This document shows, in pieces, positions 25,704 to 34,285 of a DNA stretch of 64,000 nucleotides. Position 1 is the stretch's first letter. The number at the start of each line of letters is the position of its first letter. The translations under genes were made by a program, and so were the position numbers. Under the pieces are notes generated by a model, which searched no databases, was not told the origin of the DNA, and saw only the letters and a program-made list of their open reading frames with translations. The DNA is from Shewanella colwelliana ATCC 39565 (GTDB lineage: Bacteria; Pseudomonadota; Gammaproteobacteria; Enterobacterales; Shewanellaceae): the NCBI RefSeq assembly GCF_000518705.1, contig NZ_JAEC01000029.1, forward strand, positions 1 through 64,000. Reading direction: 5' to 3'.

Positions 25704-26654
25704 TTATTTGCCCCGGCGCACACCACGGGTTGTGCGGTTGCCTGAATTTCTAAAGTTGCTGTTTTTAGAGTAGTTTGAGCGAAATTTACTTTTACTCGTG
25801 CCGGCTGTACTCGCTTTGGGAACGCTACTACTTTGGCGAGACAAGCTGGTGGAGCCAGAGCGAGATTTAGCGTAGGGGCTATCGAATTTTTTGCCCTGCG
25901 AATTAAACTGCTTCTTGGTACGCTGATAGGTCTGGTTTTGCGAGCTGGCCTGCTTTGGCGAAGTGTAGCGATAGCGACCTACATCGTTGTAGTAACTATA
26001 GTTTCGTCGGCTTGACCAGCGGTCGTAACCGATAGGCCCCCGAGTGAAGTTCGAGAACATCGCGTACATGCCATACCATGCCCAAAAAGACATGCCATTA
26101 GAACCCGTTTGCCAGTTGCCGTACGCAGGGTTGCCGACCAATTGGCTGCCTGCGCCAAAATCTTCGGCACCATTGGCGAGCACTGCCGCTTCGCGACTGA
26201 TGGAGTTGACGCGAGCGAGTGCGCCGTCAGACATATCGGCAACCACATTGACGGGGTCGGAGAGCATGTCATTAAACAGGCTAGGATCGGCTGCTTGATA
26301 GAGGTTTTCCGCCTCGTCGAGACGTTGATCGATATGGACAAAGTTATTGTCGTTGCCTAATTCACTCAAGCGCCGTTTTAGCGACGTAAATAATGGACCT
26401 TTACTGGTGCCGTCTTTAGCTAACTCTTGCAATAGTGGAGACAGGTCCGCTTTCTGGCTGGTGACTATGCTAGCGTATTGCTTGAGTAAGTTTGCATTAC
26501 GGATTTCGCCATTATCTAGCATCTGCCCAAGCGCAGCCACACGCGCTTCAGTCAGTCGCTGATAGTTAGCAATTTTTTCTGGCCTATCGTCACCGCACCC
26601 GACTTGGGTTAACAGTAGAGTCAAGGTGAGAACACGAATGAGCATTGCTGCCAT
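25704..26654 (-). CDS. Lipoprotein with a Ser/Arg/Tyr-rich tail, first gene of the PspA block
   Basis: A 316-residue protein with a lipoprotein signal (RVLTLTLLLTQVGCGDD; the lipid-carrying Cys is about residue 20). A helical domain follows (about 25-165), then an aromatic Gly/Trp/Tyr-rich segment (about 175-215, FWAWYGMYAMFSNF) and a strongly basic, low-complexity Ser/Arg/Asn tail to the end. The tail is reminiscent of RNA- or polyanion-binding segments but lies outside the cytoplasm. I do not recognise the family; it occupies the place of the DUF1190 lipoprotein YjfM of E. coli. GGAG precedes the start. Confidence 0.75.
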   Translation of the reverse strand: MAAMLIRVLTLTLLLTQVGCGDDRPEKIANYQRLTEARVAALGQMLDNGEIRNANLLKQYASIVTSQKADLSPLLQELAKDGTSKGPLFTSLKRRLSELGNDNNFVHIDQRLDEAENLYQAADPSLFNDMLSDPVNVVADMSDGALARVNSISREAAVLANGAEDFGAGSQLVGNPAYGNWQTGSNGMSFWAWYGMYAMFSNFTRGPIGYDRWSSRRNYSYYNDVGRYRYTSPKQASSQNQTYQRTKKQFNSQGKKFDSPYAKSRSGSTSLSRQSSSVPKASTAGTSKSKFRSNYSKNSNFRNSGNRTTRGVRRGK

Positions 26655-26861
26655 GGTTTCTCCATTATTGAGTTAGGATTGAGACTGATAATCGATGATC
26701 AGTTCATCACATCTTTGCATAATATAGCTGCTAGTTAGGGTATAGTAACCTTCTGCGAGCCATAATACGTAATCAATTGTCGAATCAATTCAACTTGATG
26801 ACGGCAATGCGTCAACTTGATCACGCCTTGGTTCCAATTGACACATATCTATATCATTCAA

Positions 26862-26874
26862 GACATATTATGTC
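26862..26874. promoter_or_regulatory. Palindromic operator GACATATTATGTC, copy 3
   Basis: A 13-bp palindrome identical to those at 22977 and 23011. It lies 32 bp before the glnE start and 208 bp before the divergent lipoprotein gene. It could serve either the glnE promoter or the long leader of the PspA block. A partial match (CATAATAT) is at about 26718. Confidence 0.55.
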
Positions 26875-26905
26875 GACCGTTTAAATGTTAGGGATTGTTT
26901 GGGCT

Positions 26906-29770
26906 ATGGAAAATATTTGCAATCGAGTGTTACCCCAAGTGGTCATGCAAGCCGCACAATTGAACTGGCAGCGAATTCTCGACGCTTGGCCTGATATATC
27001 TGAACAGTTAACTGAAGCGCAAATTCATGAACTGCAAACCATCATGGGCTTGAGTGATTTTGCCGCAGAGCAACTTTGTCGACATCCCAATTGGGTGTTG
27101 CCACTGTTTGAAGGGCAGCTTGAAAACCTGTCGCGTGATAGTTTTTCCCATGAGCTCGACTCACTGTTGGCAGGCGCTGTTGATGAAGACCAAGCCAAAG
27201 CGATATTGCGTCGTTACCGTAATCGACAAATGGTTCGTCTTGCCTGGCGTGACTTTTTAGGTTACTCCGGCCTGAATGAGTCTCTGCTCGATCTGTCTGC
27301 CTTAGCCGAAGCCCTGATTATTGGTGCTCGTGATTGGCTTTATATTCAGATGTGCCAGCAATATGGTACGCCATGTGATTGTGAGGGTAATCCGCAACCT
27401 TTGATGATATTAGGTATGGGTAAACTCGGTGGTCGAGAGCTTAATTTCTCATCTGATATCGATCTTATCTTTACCTTCCCTGAGCATGGCGAAACCGTTG
27501 GCGGTCGACGTAGCCAAGACAATCAACAGTTTTTTATTCGTATGGGGCAGCGCTTAGTTAACTTGCTGCATCAAGTCACGGTTGATGGGTTTGTGTATCG
27601 CGTGGATATGCGCCTTAGGCCCTATGGCGAAAGTGGCCCGTTAGTGGTCAGTTTTAGTGGTCTAGAAGATTATTATCAAGAGCAGGGGCGAGATTGGGAA
27701 CGCTATGCCATGGTTAAGGCGCGTGCGCTGGGTCCTTGGACTGGATTTTCTGATGAACTGCACGACATGCTGCGTCCCTTTGTATACCGCCGTTATATCG
27801 ATTTTTCTGCCATTGAATCTTTGCGGAAAATGAAGCAGTTGATCACCCAAGAGGTGAGGCGTCGTCAGCTCACCGACAATATTAAACTGGGTGCGGGTGG
27901 CATAAGAGAAGTGGAGTTCGTGGTACAGAGCTTTCAGTTGATTCGTGGCGGTCGAGAGCCTGCGCTGCGCCAGCAAAGCCTGTTTGCTGCTATCGATACC
28001 CTTTACAGTTTAGGGCAATTGGAATACCTCGCAGTCGATGAGCTTAAGCACAGTTATTTGCTGCTCAGACGAGTTGAGAATTTATTGCAGGCCATTGGCG
28101 ATAATCAAACCCAAACGTTACCGCATCATCAACTTGATTGGCAGCGACTCTGTTTTGCAATGGAGATGGCGGGCGAGGCTGAACTGCGTACTCACATTGA
28201 GGATGCGATGAGTAAAATCCATCGCTATTTTAAGGAAACCGTTGGGGGCCAAGAGGGGGAGGAGACCAGCGATCTATGGACGCAACAGTTGTGGAATCTG
28301 CAAGATGATGAAGATGCTGATAGTTTAATGGCGGAGCAAAGTGTTGAAGATCAAGGGCTGTGGCCTGCGGTAAAAAGTTGGCGAGAAACGGTAGTAAAAC
28401 GCACGATTGGCCCAAGAGGGCGAGATACATTAGATAAACTCATGCCGTTGTTATTACAAGAGTTTACACACTTAGCTCAACCGTCAAAAGCCTTTGAACC
28501 CGTGTCCAAGGTATTGGACCAAATTCTCACACGTACTACTTATCTTGAACTGTTATATGAAAACCCAGGAGCAAGGCAGCAACTGGTGAGTCTGTGTTTG
28601 GCCAGCCCATGGATTGCGCAGCAGTTAGCTAAGTTTCCTATGCTGCTCGATGAACTCATCGATCCTTCACAGCTCTATGACACTACCTCTCTGGACGATT
28701 ACCCCAGTGAGTTACGCCAATATCTACTGCGCGTGCCTGAAGAGGACATGGAGCAGCAGATGGAAGCGTTGAGGCAGTTTAAGCTGTCGCAGCAGTTAAA
28801 GATCGCCGCCGCCGATGTCACTGGGGTATTACCTGTGATGCAGGTGAGCGATCACCTTACCTTTTTAGCTGAAGCGATTATTGAACAGGTCGTGGTACAG
28901 GCTTGGCAACAGGTGAGTGCACGTCATGGTACGCCCCCTCATCTGCAAGGCGACGAGAAAGGGTTTGCGGTGATAGGTTATGGCAAAGCGGGCGGCATTG
29001 AGTTGGGCTATGGCTCCGACCTAGACCTGGTGTTTTTGCACGATTACAACCGAGTAAAGTACCCGCAAAGTACTGAAACCAATGGTGATAGACCAATAGA
29101 TATTGGTCACTTTTACCTTAAGTTAGCTCAACGTATTTTACACCTCTTTTCAACCCGAACGACCTCAGGTGAACTCTATGAGGTGGATATGCGTCTGCGT
29201 CCATCGGGTGCATCGGGTTTGTTGGTCAGTGAAATTGAGTATTTCGGACAATATCAGAAAGAAGAAGCCTGGACATGGGAACATCAAGCTCTTGTTAGGG
29301 CAAGATTTTTGTTTGGCGACAATGCGCTAGCCAGTCGCTTTAGCATTTTGAGAGCTGAGGTGCTAGGCAGCCATAGGGATAGAGTACAGCTAGCTAAAGA
29401 CGTTAGAGAGATGCGAATCAAGATGCGCGAACATCTGCTAAAAGTCGACCCAAGCAATTTTGACTTAAAGCAGAGTGCAGGCGGTATCGCTGATATTGAG
29501 TTTATTGCCCAATATCTGGTGCTGGCAAATACCGAACAGCACCCAGAACTCAGTATATGGTCGGATAATGTGCGTATTTTTGAAGTGTTATCAGAGCTCG
29601 AATTACTACCCTATTTAAGTGCCCAGTATTTAACTCAAGCCTACTGTTTTTTGCGTGATGAAAGTCATCGATTAACCCTACAACAGAATGTGGGCCAACT
29701 GCCGGTAGCTTTCGTGGCCGAACATGCCCAGCGAGTGGTTACCATCTATGAGCAAATATTAGGAGAGTGA
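26906..29770 (+). CDS. glnE: Bifunctional glutamine synthetase adenylyltransferase/deadenylase GlnE
   Basis: A 954-residue enzyme that adds AMP to, and removes it from, glutamine synthetase in response to PII and glutamine. Two nucleotidyltransferase domains are visible: the N-terminal deadenylase with [19 protein letters not shown] and the C-terminal adenylyltransferase with [19 protein letters not shown]; a helical linker lies between. Repeated elements REVEFVVQ and ADIEFIAQY follow each. I chose MENICNRVL at 26906, where a family-like N-terminus begins; the ATG at 26885 would add seven residues. The palindromic operator lies just upstream. Confidence 0.94.
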   Translation: MENICNRVLPQVVMQAAQLNWQRILDAWPDISEQLTEAQIHELQTIMGLSDFAAEQLCRHPNWVLPLFEGQLENLSRDSFSHELDSLLAGAVDEDQAKAILRRYRNRQMVRLAWRDFLGYSGLNESLLDLSALAEALIIGARDWLYIQMCQQYGTPCDCEGNPQPLMILGMGKLGGRELNFSSDIDLIFTFPEHGETVGGRRSQDNQQFFIRMGQRLVNLLHQVTVDGFVYRVDMRLRPYGESGPLVVSFSGLEDYYQEQGRDWERYAMVKARALGPWTGFSDELHDMLRPFVYRRYIDFSAIESLRKMKQLITQEVRRRQLTDNIKLGAGGIREVEFVVQSFQLIRGGREPALRQQSLFAAIDTLYSLGQLEYLAVDELKHSYLLLRRVENLLQAIGDNQTQTLPHHQLDWQRLCFAMEMAGEAELRTHIEDAMSKIHRYFKETVGGQEGEETSDLWTQQLWNLQDDEDADSLMAEQSVEDQGLWPAVKSWRETVVKRTIGPRGRDTLDKLMPLLLQEFTHLAQPSKAFEPVSKVLDQILTRTTYLELLYENPGARQQLVSLCLASPWIAQQLAKFPMLLDELIDPSQLYDTTSLDDYPSELRQYLLRVPEEDMEQQMEALRQFKLSQQLKIAAADVTGVLPVMQVSDHLTFLAEAIIEQVVVQAWQQVSARHGTPPHLQGDEKGFAVIGYGKAGGIELGYGSDLDLVFLHDYNRVKYPQSTETNGDRPIDIGHFYLKLAQRILHLFSTRTTSGELYEVDMRLRPSGASGLLVSEIEYFGQYQKEEAWTWEHQALVRARFLFGDNALASRFSILRAEVLGSHRDRVQLAKDVREMRIKMREHLLKVDPSNFDLKQSAGGIADIEFIAQYLVLANTEQHPELSIWSDNVRIFEVLSELELLPYLSAQYLTQAYCFLRDESHRLTLQQNVGQLPVAFVAEHAQRVVTIYEQILGE

Positions 29771-29898
29771 GGTGAGCTTTAGCTGGGTCAATGCCATTAT
29801 GTGGGACAGATTGCGCAACATTTCTGACTCAATGCTCAGACAGTGGTGACATCTGCTACACTGAGATTATTCAGTTGTAACTATGCCATTATCTGTCT

Positions 29899-30681
29899 AT
29901 GCCAATTGATCTTTTTCGCCAATTTTGTCTTATCATCATGCTTTGGCTCCCAGCTAGCGTTGGGACATTGGCCATGGCGAATGATCTCTCGCAACTGAGC
30001 TTTTTTACTGAGTCTTATCCCCCCTATAATTATCGCGAGTCCCATGAATTAAAAGGGATCGCCGTCGATCTGCTGTTGGCAGCTGTGAGCAAGGTGGACG
30101 ATCGTCTCGATCCAAATAGTATTCAGCTTGTCCCATGGGCTCGAGGCTACAAATTGACACTGTCGGGCGTTAATACTGTGCTGTTTTCGACAACGAGGAC
30201 ACCCTTTAGGGAGCCGATGTTTGAATGGGTTGGGCCGATAGCGACGACTCGAGTGGTGTTGTTTGCTCCAACGGCCAAGCAATTAAAAATAGCCAATATC
30301 GCAGACATTAAAAAACATATGATTGGCACCATACGCGATGATATTGGGGAGCAAGCGGTATTGAATATGGGAGTGCCGAGAACCCAGATCATGCAGGCTC
30401 ATAATGCACACTCACTGCTGTATATGTTACAGCGTGAGCGCATTGATATGTGGGCTTATGAGGAGTTTGTTGGGCGTTGGCTGATTAAAAGGGCGGCAAT
30501 AAAAATTGATGAATTTGAAGCTGTGTATACCCTAAAAGAGAGTGAACTCTACTATGCATTTAGCCTCGATAGCGATCCCAAATTGCGGGCATTGTTACAG
30601 TTGGGGGTCGATCGGGTTAAGGCTAACATCCAGGAAAATGGACTCAGTGAATATCAAAATATTTTGAGTAAATATCAATAA
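29899..30681 (+). CDS. Periplasmic substrate-binding protein (SBP_bac_3 type)
   Basis: A 260-residue protein with a signal peptide (residues 1-26, WLPASVGTLAMA) followed by a two-lobed solute-binding domain of the amino-acid type (FFTESYPPYNYRE...LKGIAVDLL at the start, typical of this fold). Such stand-alone proteins occur often in Shewanella without permease genes; the ligand cannot be told from sequence. It is monocistronic: no ABC permease or sensor gene is adjacent. Confidence 0.8.
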   Translation: MPIDLFRQFCLIIMLWLPASVGTLAMANDLSQLSFFTESYPPYNYRESHELKGIAVDLLLAAVSKVDDRLDPNSIQLVPWARGYKLTLSGVNTVLFSTTRTPFREPMFEWVGPIATTRVVLFAPTAKQLKIANIADIKKHMIGTIRDDIGEQAVLNMGVPRTQIMQAHNAHSLLYMLQRERIDMWAYEEFVGRWLIKRAAIKIDEFEAVYTLKESELYYAFSLDSDPKLRALLQLGVDRVKANIQENGLSEYQNILSKYQ

Positions 30682-30703
30682 CCCCACCAGTTCAGTAATC
30701 AAA

Positions 30704-31495
30704 TCATCCCCATCGTTTTAATAGCACTCGTCCGCTGGCATTTAATGCCGTGTGAAGGGTTAGAGTTAGGGCTAGGGTTACACTCAAACTCAACATGACA
30801 AAAATGGCTACCAAAATGATCAGTTGATATTTGATGGCGACCATAGGATCGCTCCCTCCTAGAATTTGTCCAGTCATCATTCCCGGCAGCGTCACTAAGC
30901 CTGTGGTTGTCATCGTGGCTAAAATTGGCGCGAGAGATTGCTTCAATGCTGATTGTAAGAAAGGCCATGCGGCTTGTTTGGCGCTAGCGCCTAAGGCGAG
31001 ACGAGCTTCATATTCATGACGTTGCTCTTCAAGCGACGAAAATAACCTTTGTAGCGCAATAATGTTACCGCTGAGGCTGTTGCCAAGTAGCATGCCGGCG
31101 AGTGGGATGAGGTATTGCGCGCTGAATAGCGGCGCTGGCTGCAGTAGCCAAAGCAGTAACAATAGCAGAATGGGGGTTAGCGCTAACACTAAGCTGGCTA
31201 ATATCGGTAACATCAGTGGTCGTCTTGGCAGCTTTGCGCCAGCGATGATCGCGCTGGCACCAATGGCCATCATGGCCGACAGCCAGGCTAGGTTGAGCCA
31301 GAGGCTATTTAAATCGAACAGAAATTGCAGATATAAGCCAACTAATATCAACTGTAAGGTCATACGAGTCACAGCGATGGCGACGTCACGTTTGAGTCCC
31401 AGTTGGAAGTAGCGACTAATGCCTAACGGTATGACTAAAACCAGCATAAACAGACTGACCGAAATCCAGTCGATATCAACCGCTGCTTGTGTCAT
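30704..31495 (-). CDS. fetB: FetB-like ABC permease (UPF0014)
   Basis: A 263-residue protein with about seven membrane helices and the UPF0014/FetB signatures LGNSLSGNIIALQRL (about residue 140) and GLVTLPGMMTGQILGG (about 200). In E. coli FetAB exports iron and helps withstand oxidative stress. The ATPase partner FetA is normally encoded directly upstream; here the upstream gene on the same strand is zapE, 45 bp away, and no fetA is seen in the window. The partner must be elsewhere or the protein acts without it. Confidence 0.85.
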   Translation of the reverse strand: MTQAAVDIDWISVSLFMLVLVIPLGISRYFQLGLKRDVAIAVTRMTLQLILVGLYLQFLFDLNSLWLNLAWLSAMMAIGASAIIAGAKLPRRPLMLPILASLVLALTPILLLLLLWLLQPAPLFSAQYLIPLAGMLLGNSLSGNIIALQRLFSSLEEQRHEYEARLALGASAKQAAWPFLQSALKQSLAPILATMTTTGLVTLPGMMTGQILGGSDPMVAIKYQLIILVAIFVMLSLSVTLALTLTLHTALNASGRVLLKRWG

Positions 31496-31540
31496 TGTTG
31501 ACCCACCTCTGTTTGATATTGCATTGAGATAAGCTCTTTA

Positions 31541-32659
31541 TCATGGTTGATTTTGGCTATGTAGGTATTCGACCGATTGCATCTCAATCAGTCGGCTCAT
31601 GGTGCGCTTAAATTCAAATGCTAAGGCACCCGGAGTGTATAGATGTTCTAATGGCAGTTCACCATGAAGATAGAGGTTAACCTGCTGATCGTAAAGCTCA
31701 TCGACCAAGGCGATAAAGCGTCGCGCTGGATCGTCTTTGGGCGCATAGTGAAGTTGGCGTGCGCCGGCCTCTACTGCGGTTGTGCCATCTTCCGTACCTC
31801 TGGCGCGTATCCAGGATCTGGGGACCCCCCCAAGTGGTGGAATATGACTGATCAACATGCTACTAAACTGACTCGCCAGTTCAATATAGTCGAGTTGAGA
31901 GCGTGGTCCATCGCATAGGGCATCGAAACTGACCCACAGGCAGTTTGTACTGCGTTCAATTACAGGGATCTGCCGTCCGAGTATGGTTAGCGCGGTGGAC
32001 GTTGAGGTTTGTTCTTCCTTAATGGTGTCGAAGAGCTGTTTGAGATTGATCTCATCATGCAGAAAATAGGTTTGCTGGCTGGTGAGTTGTCTTAGTCGAT
32101 GGTCGATATCACCATCAAGATGTATCGATTCTGTTTGGCCTTGTAATAGGCCGATAAAAGGCAGAAACCGGTCACGGGCTAAGCCATTTTCATAGAGTTT
32201 TTCAACAGGGGTATTCGAGGTGGCAACCAGTACAACGCCTAGTTCAAATAGCGCTTCAAATAGCCGCCCTAAAATCATAGCATCACCGATGTCGCTGACA
32301 AAAAACTCATCAAAGCAGATGACTTGATATTGCTTTGCTATCTGTGTGGCCACTATTTTTAATGGATCGCGTTGCCCATTTAACCCTTGCATCTCACTGT
32401 GTACCTTGGCCATAAATCGATGAAAGTGCAGTCTCAAGGTTGTTTGCTGTGGCAAGCTGTTGTAAAAAACATCCATCAACATGGTTTTACCGCGGCCAAC
32501 ATCACCCCATAAATAAAGTCCTTTAATCTGCTGGTCTTTATCGAGAATCTGTTGGTGCAACCTCTGTAATTGCTCGACAACCTTTACCTGGCTTATGTCG
32601 TGGGTGAAGCCTTTTTGGCGCTGCAGTGATTCGAAGTGCTGGCGTGGAGACAGAGGCAT
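31541..32659 (-). CDS. zapE: Cell division ATPase ZapE (AFG1-like)
   Basis: A 372-residue AAA-type ATPase of the AFG1/ZapE family. Motifs: Walker A LWGDVGRGKT (about residues 49-58), Walker B VICFDEFFVSD, sensor ATSNTP and an arginine-finger region RFLPFI. E. coli ZapE interacts with FtsZ during late division, especially under low oxygen or heat. The start MPLSPRQHFESLQ is typical. The genome may hold another zapE copy, so the symbol is given with some reserve. Confidence 0.85.
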   Translation of the reverse strand: MPLSPRQHFESLQRQKGFTHDISQVKVVEQLQRLHQQILDKDQQIKGLYLWGDVGRGKTMLMDVFYNSLPQQTTLRLHFHRFMAKVHSEMQGLNGQRDPLKIVATQIAKQYQVICFDEFFVSDIGDAMILGRLFEALFELGVVLVATSNTPVEKLYENGLARDRFLPFIGLLQGQTESIHLDGDIDHRLRQLTSQQTYFLHDEINLKQLFDTIKEEQTSTSTALTILGRQIPVIERSTNCLWVSFDALCDGPRSQLDYIELASQFSSMLISHIPPLGGVPRSWIRARGTEDGTTAVEAGARQLHYAPKDDPARRFIALVDELYDQQVNLYLHGELPLEHLYTPGALAFEFKRTMSRLIEMQSVEYLHSQNQP

Positions 32660-32720
32660 AGACTTGCAAGGTGATTGGCTGAGAGTACAGCTATGCTAGC
32701 ATATTTGTACTGCAATAGGG

Positions 32721-32742
32721 GCGCCGAACGGGCGTTCGGCGC
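32721..32742. terminator. GC-rich perfect hairpin between zapE and the OmpA-family gene
   Basis: GCGCCGAACG/CGTTCGGCGC with a two-base loop. It lies 26 bp after the stop of the OmpA-family gene (minus strand). There is no T-run, so its role as a terminator is uncertain. Confidence 0.45.
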
Positions 32743-32752
32743 ACATCTAAAA

Positions 32753-32775
32753 TTATACCAATCAGTATTACTTAT
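32753..32775 (+). repeat. Short TTATACCAATCAGTATTA repeat
   Basis: This 18-base sequence matches the right end of the 260-bp element at 47561-47820 (read on the other strand). It overlaps the last bases of the OmpA-family gene, whose stop lies at 32768. Confidence 0.5.
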
Positions 32776-34204
32776 TATCGGAGCGAAGTACCAACTCGAC
32801 GCGGCGATTAAGCTGCTTGCCTGCATCGTTACTATTGTTTGCAACGGGGGCATATTCGCCAATCCCCTTGGCGGTGAGTTGTTGCTTGTTTATGCCGTGC
32901 TGACGTGTCAGTGCTTGCACTACTGCTTTAGCCCGCTTTTCCGATAACACTTGGTTGTAACTCTGCTTACCTTGGTCATCGGTGTGACCGATGACATAAA
33001 AGTCTTGCTTCGGGTGAGCCTTAAGGTAACTTGCGACAATCGTTATCACTTCGGCGGCCTCTGGTAACATTTCATCGCTATCAAACTTAAACAATAGGCC
33101 GTCTAGTGCCACGTGACCTGTTTGTGCAATTTTATCGGTTAGACCTTCTAGATCAATGACTAATCTATCATCTACTAGGCTAGTTTCTTCAACGAGCTTA
33201 AGCTCGCTCCATAGGCCATTCTCGTAACCTATAATGTAGACCATGGCATGCACATTACCCTCGGGGCGAGTTAAGGTATAGAGAGCGTAAAACTGATTTT
33301 CATCCTGTCCTATATGTGCAAATGTCTTGATGCGTGGATGAATTTTTCGTGATTGACCACAATCATTACCTTGGCAGTGAAATCCGCGCACAAAACCGAG
33401 TTTTTCTAACGCCGCCTTGTAATTGGCATTGACCTCATACTCAGAATAACCACGAGGAAGTTTGTAGTTTATATCGGTGATCTTACCTTCAAGGGTTTTG
33501 ATTTTGTGTTGGCCTTTATCGACGCCATCGAGCACTAAGGTTTGGCCAAATCCTTGTTGTAGGTAATCATGAATATAGGCACCGGGTAGTCTGGCTATCA
33601 TGGGGTGATCGCTAGCGCCTTGCGTATCATTATTCGTTCTGTCTTTAAATGACTCTTGTTCTACCGATGTGCCGAGATAGGCTTGATTGGTTGTTAACAG
33701 AGCCAATGGTTCATCGATTTCCTCGATAATATCCAGTTGCAGCCCAGCACCATTGTGCCAATTCGCCGCATAGACTGAGAGGTAAACTTGTTTGTTTTTA
33801 AGGGGGAGCTTAGCGGTGAGTAGCGCCGGAGAGTTTTTAGGAATATCGTGAAGCGGACTAACTTGTTTCGATAGTTTGCTCTTGTTACCACAGGCATCTA
33901 GCTGACACTCAAACAGTATATTGCCTCCTAGCTTTAAAATTTGCGCTTTATAGTTATTAACGGCATGGCTGGGGTCATAGCTGGTGGGCAGTTCATAATA
34001 GATGCGTTTTAGCTGCCCTGCATAAGTTTGAGTTTGATATGACCCCTTATCAATACCTGAGATAAAGGCAAAAGGAATATAATGACGAGTCTGTTTTTTA
34101 TAAACCTTACTCTCGGCAAGCGATGCAAACGGCAGTTGTTCAGCCTCTGCTTGAGCGCTGAGCGTTAAAGTACAACATAGCGCTAATAACAGTTTTTTTA
34201 TCAT
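32768..34204 (-). CDS. OmpA-family protein with two DUF4892-like units
   Basis: A 478-residue exported protein: signal peptide (1-21, LTLSAQAEA), two related units (about 25-190 and 205-350), each with a YIP/YIHDY-like start, GIDKGSYQTQTYAGQLKRI or GVDKGQHKIKTLEGKITDI, and a Cys pair (CQLDACG, CQGNDCG), then a C-terminal OmpA peptidoglycan-binding domain (about 365-475) with FYVIGHTDDQGKQSYN and NRRVELVL. The first part fits DUF4892, here duplicated. The protein probably tethers to peptidoglycan from the outer membrane or periplasm. It is preceded by the hypothetical at 34286, 81 bp upstream. Confidence 0.82.
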   Translation of the reverse strand: MIKKLLLALCCTLTLSAQAEAEQLPFASLAESKVYKKQTRHYIPFAFISGIDKGSYQTQTYAGQLKRIYYELPTSYDPSHAVNNYKAQILKLGGNILFECQLDACGNKSKLSKQVSPLHDIPKNSPALLTAKLPLKNKQVYLSVYAANWHNGAGLQLDIIEEIDEPLALLTTNQAYLGTSVEQESFKDRTNNDTQGASDHPMIARLPGAYIHDYLQQGFGQTLVLDGVDKGQHKIKTLEGKITDINYKLPRGYSEYEVNANYKAALEKLGFVRGFHCQGNDCGQSRKIHPRIKTFAHIGQDENQFYALYTLTRPEGNVHAMVYIIGYENGLWSELKLVEETSLVDDRLVIDLEGLTDKIAQTGHVALDGLLFKFDSDEMLPEAAEVITIVASYLKAHPKQDFYVIGHTDDQGKQSYNQVLSEKRAKAVVQALTRQHGINKQQLTAKGIGEYAPVANNSNDAGKQLNRRVELVLRSDNK

Positions 34205-34285
34205 TGTATTTCCTTTTACAGTTTATTGGCTAAAGGCCATCGACTATCTATGTCGCTTAGTTTCTGTGGCTCAGCTGTTTGGTTA

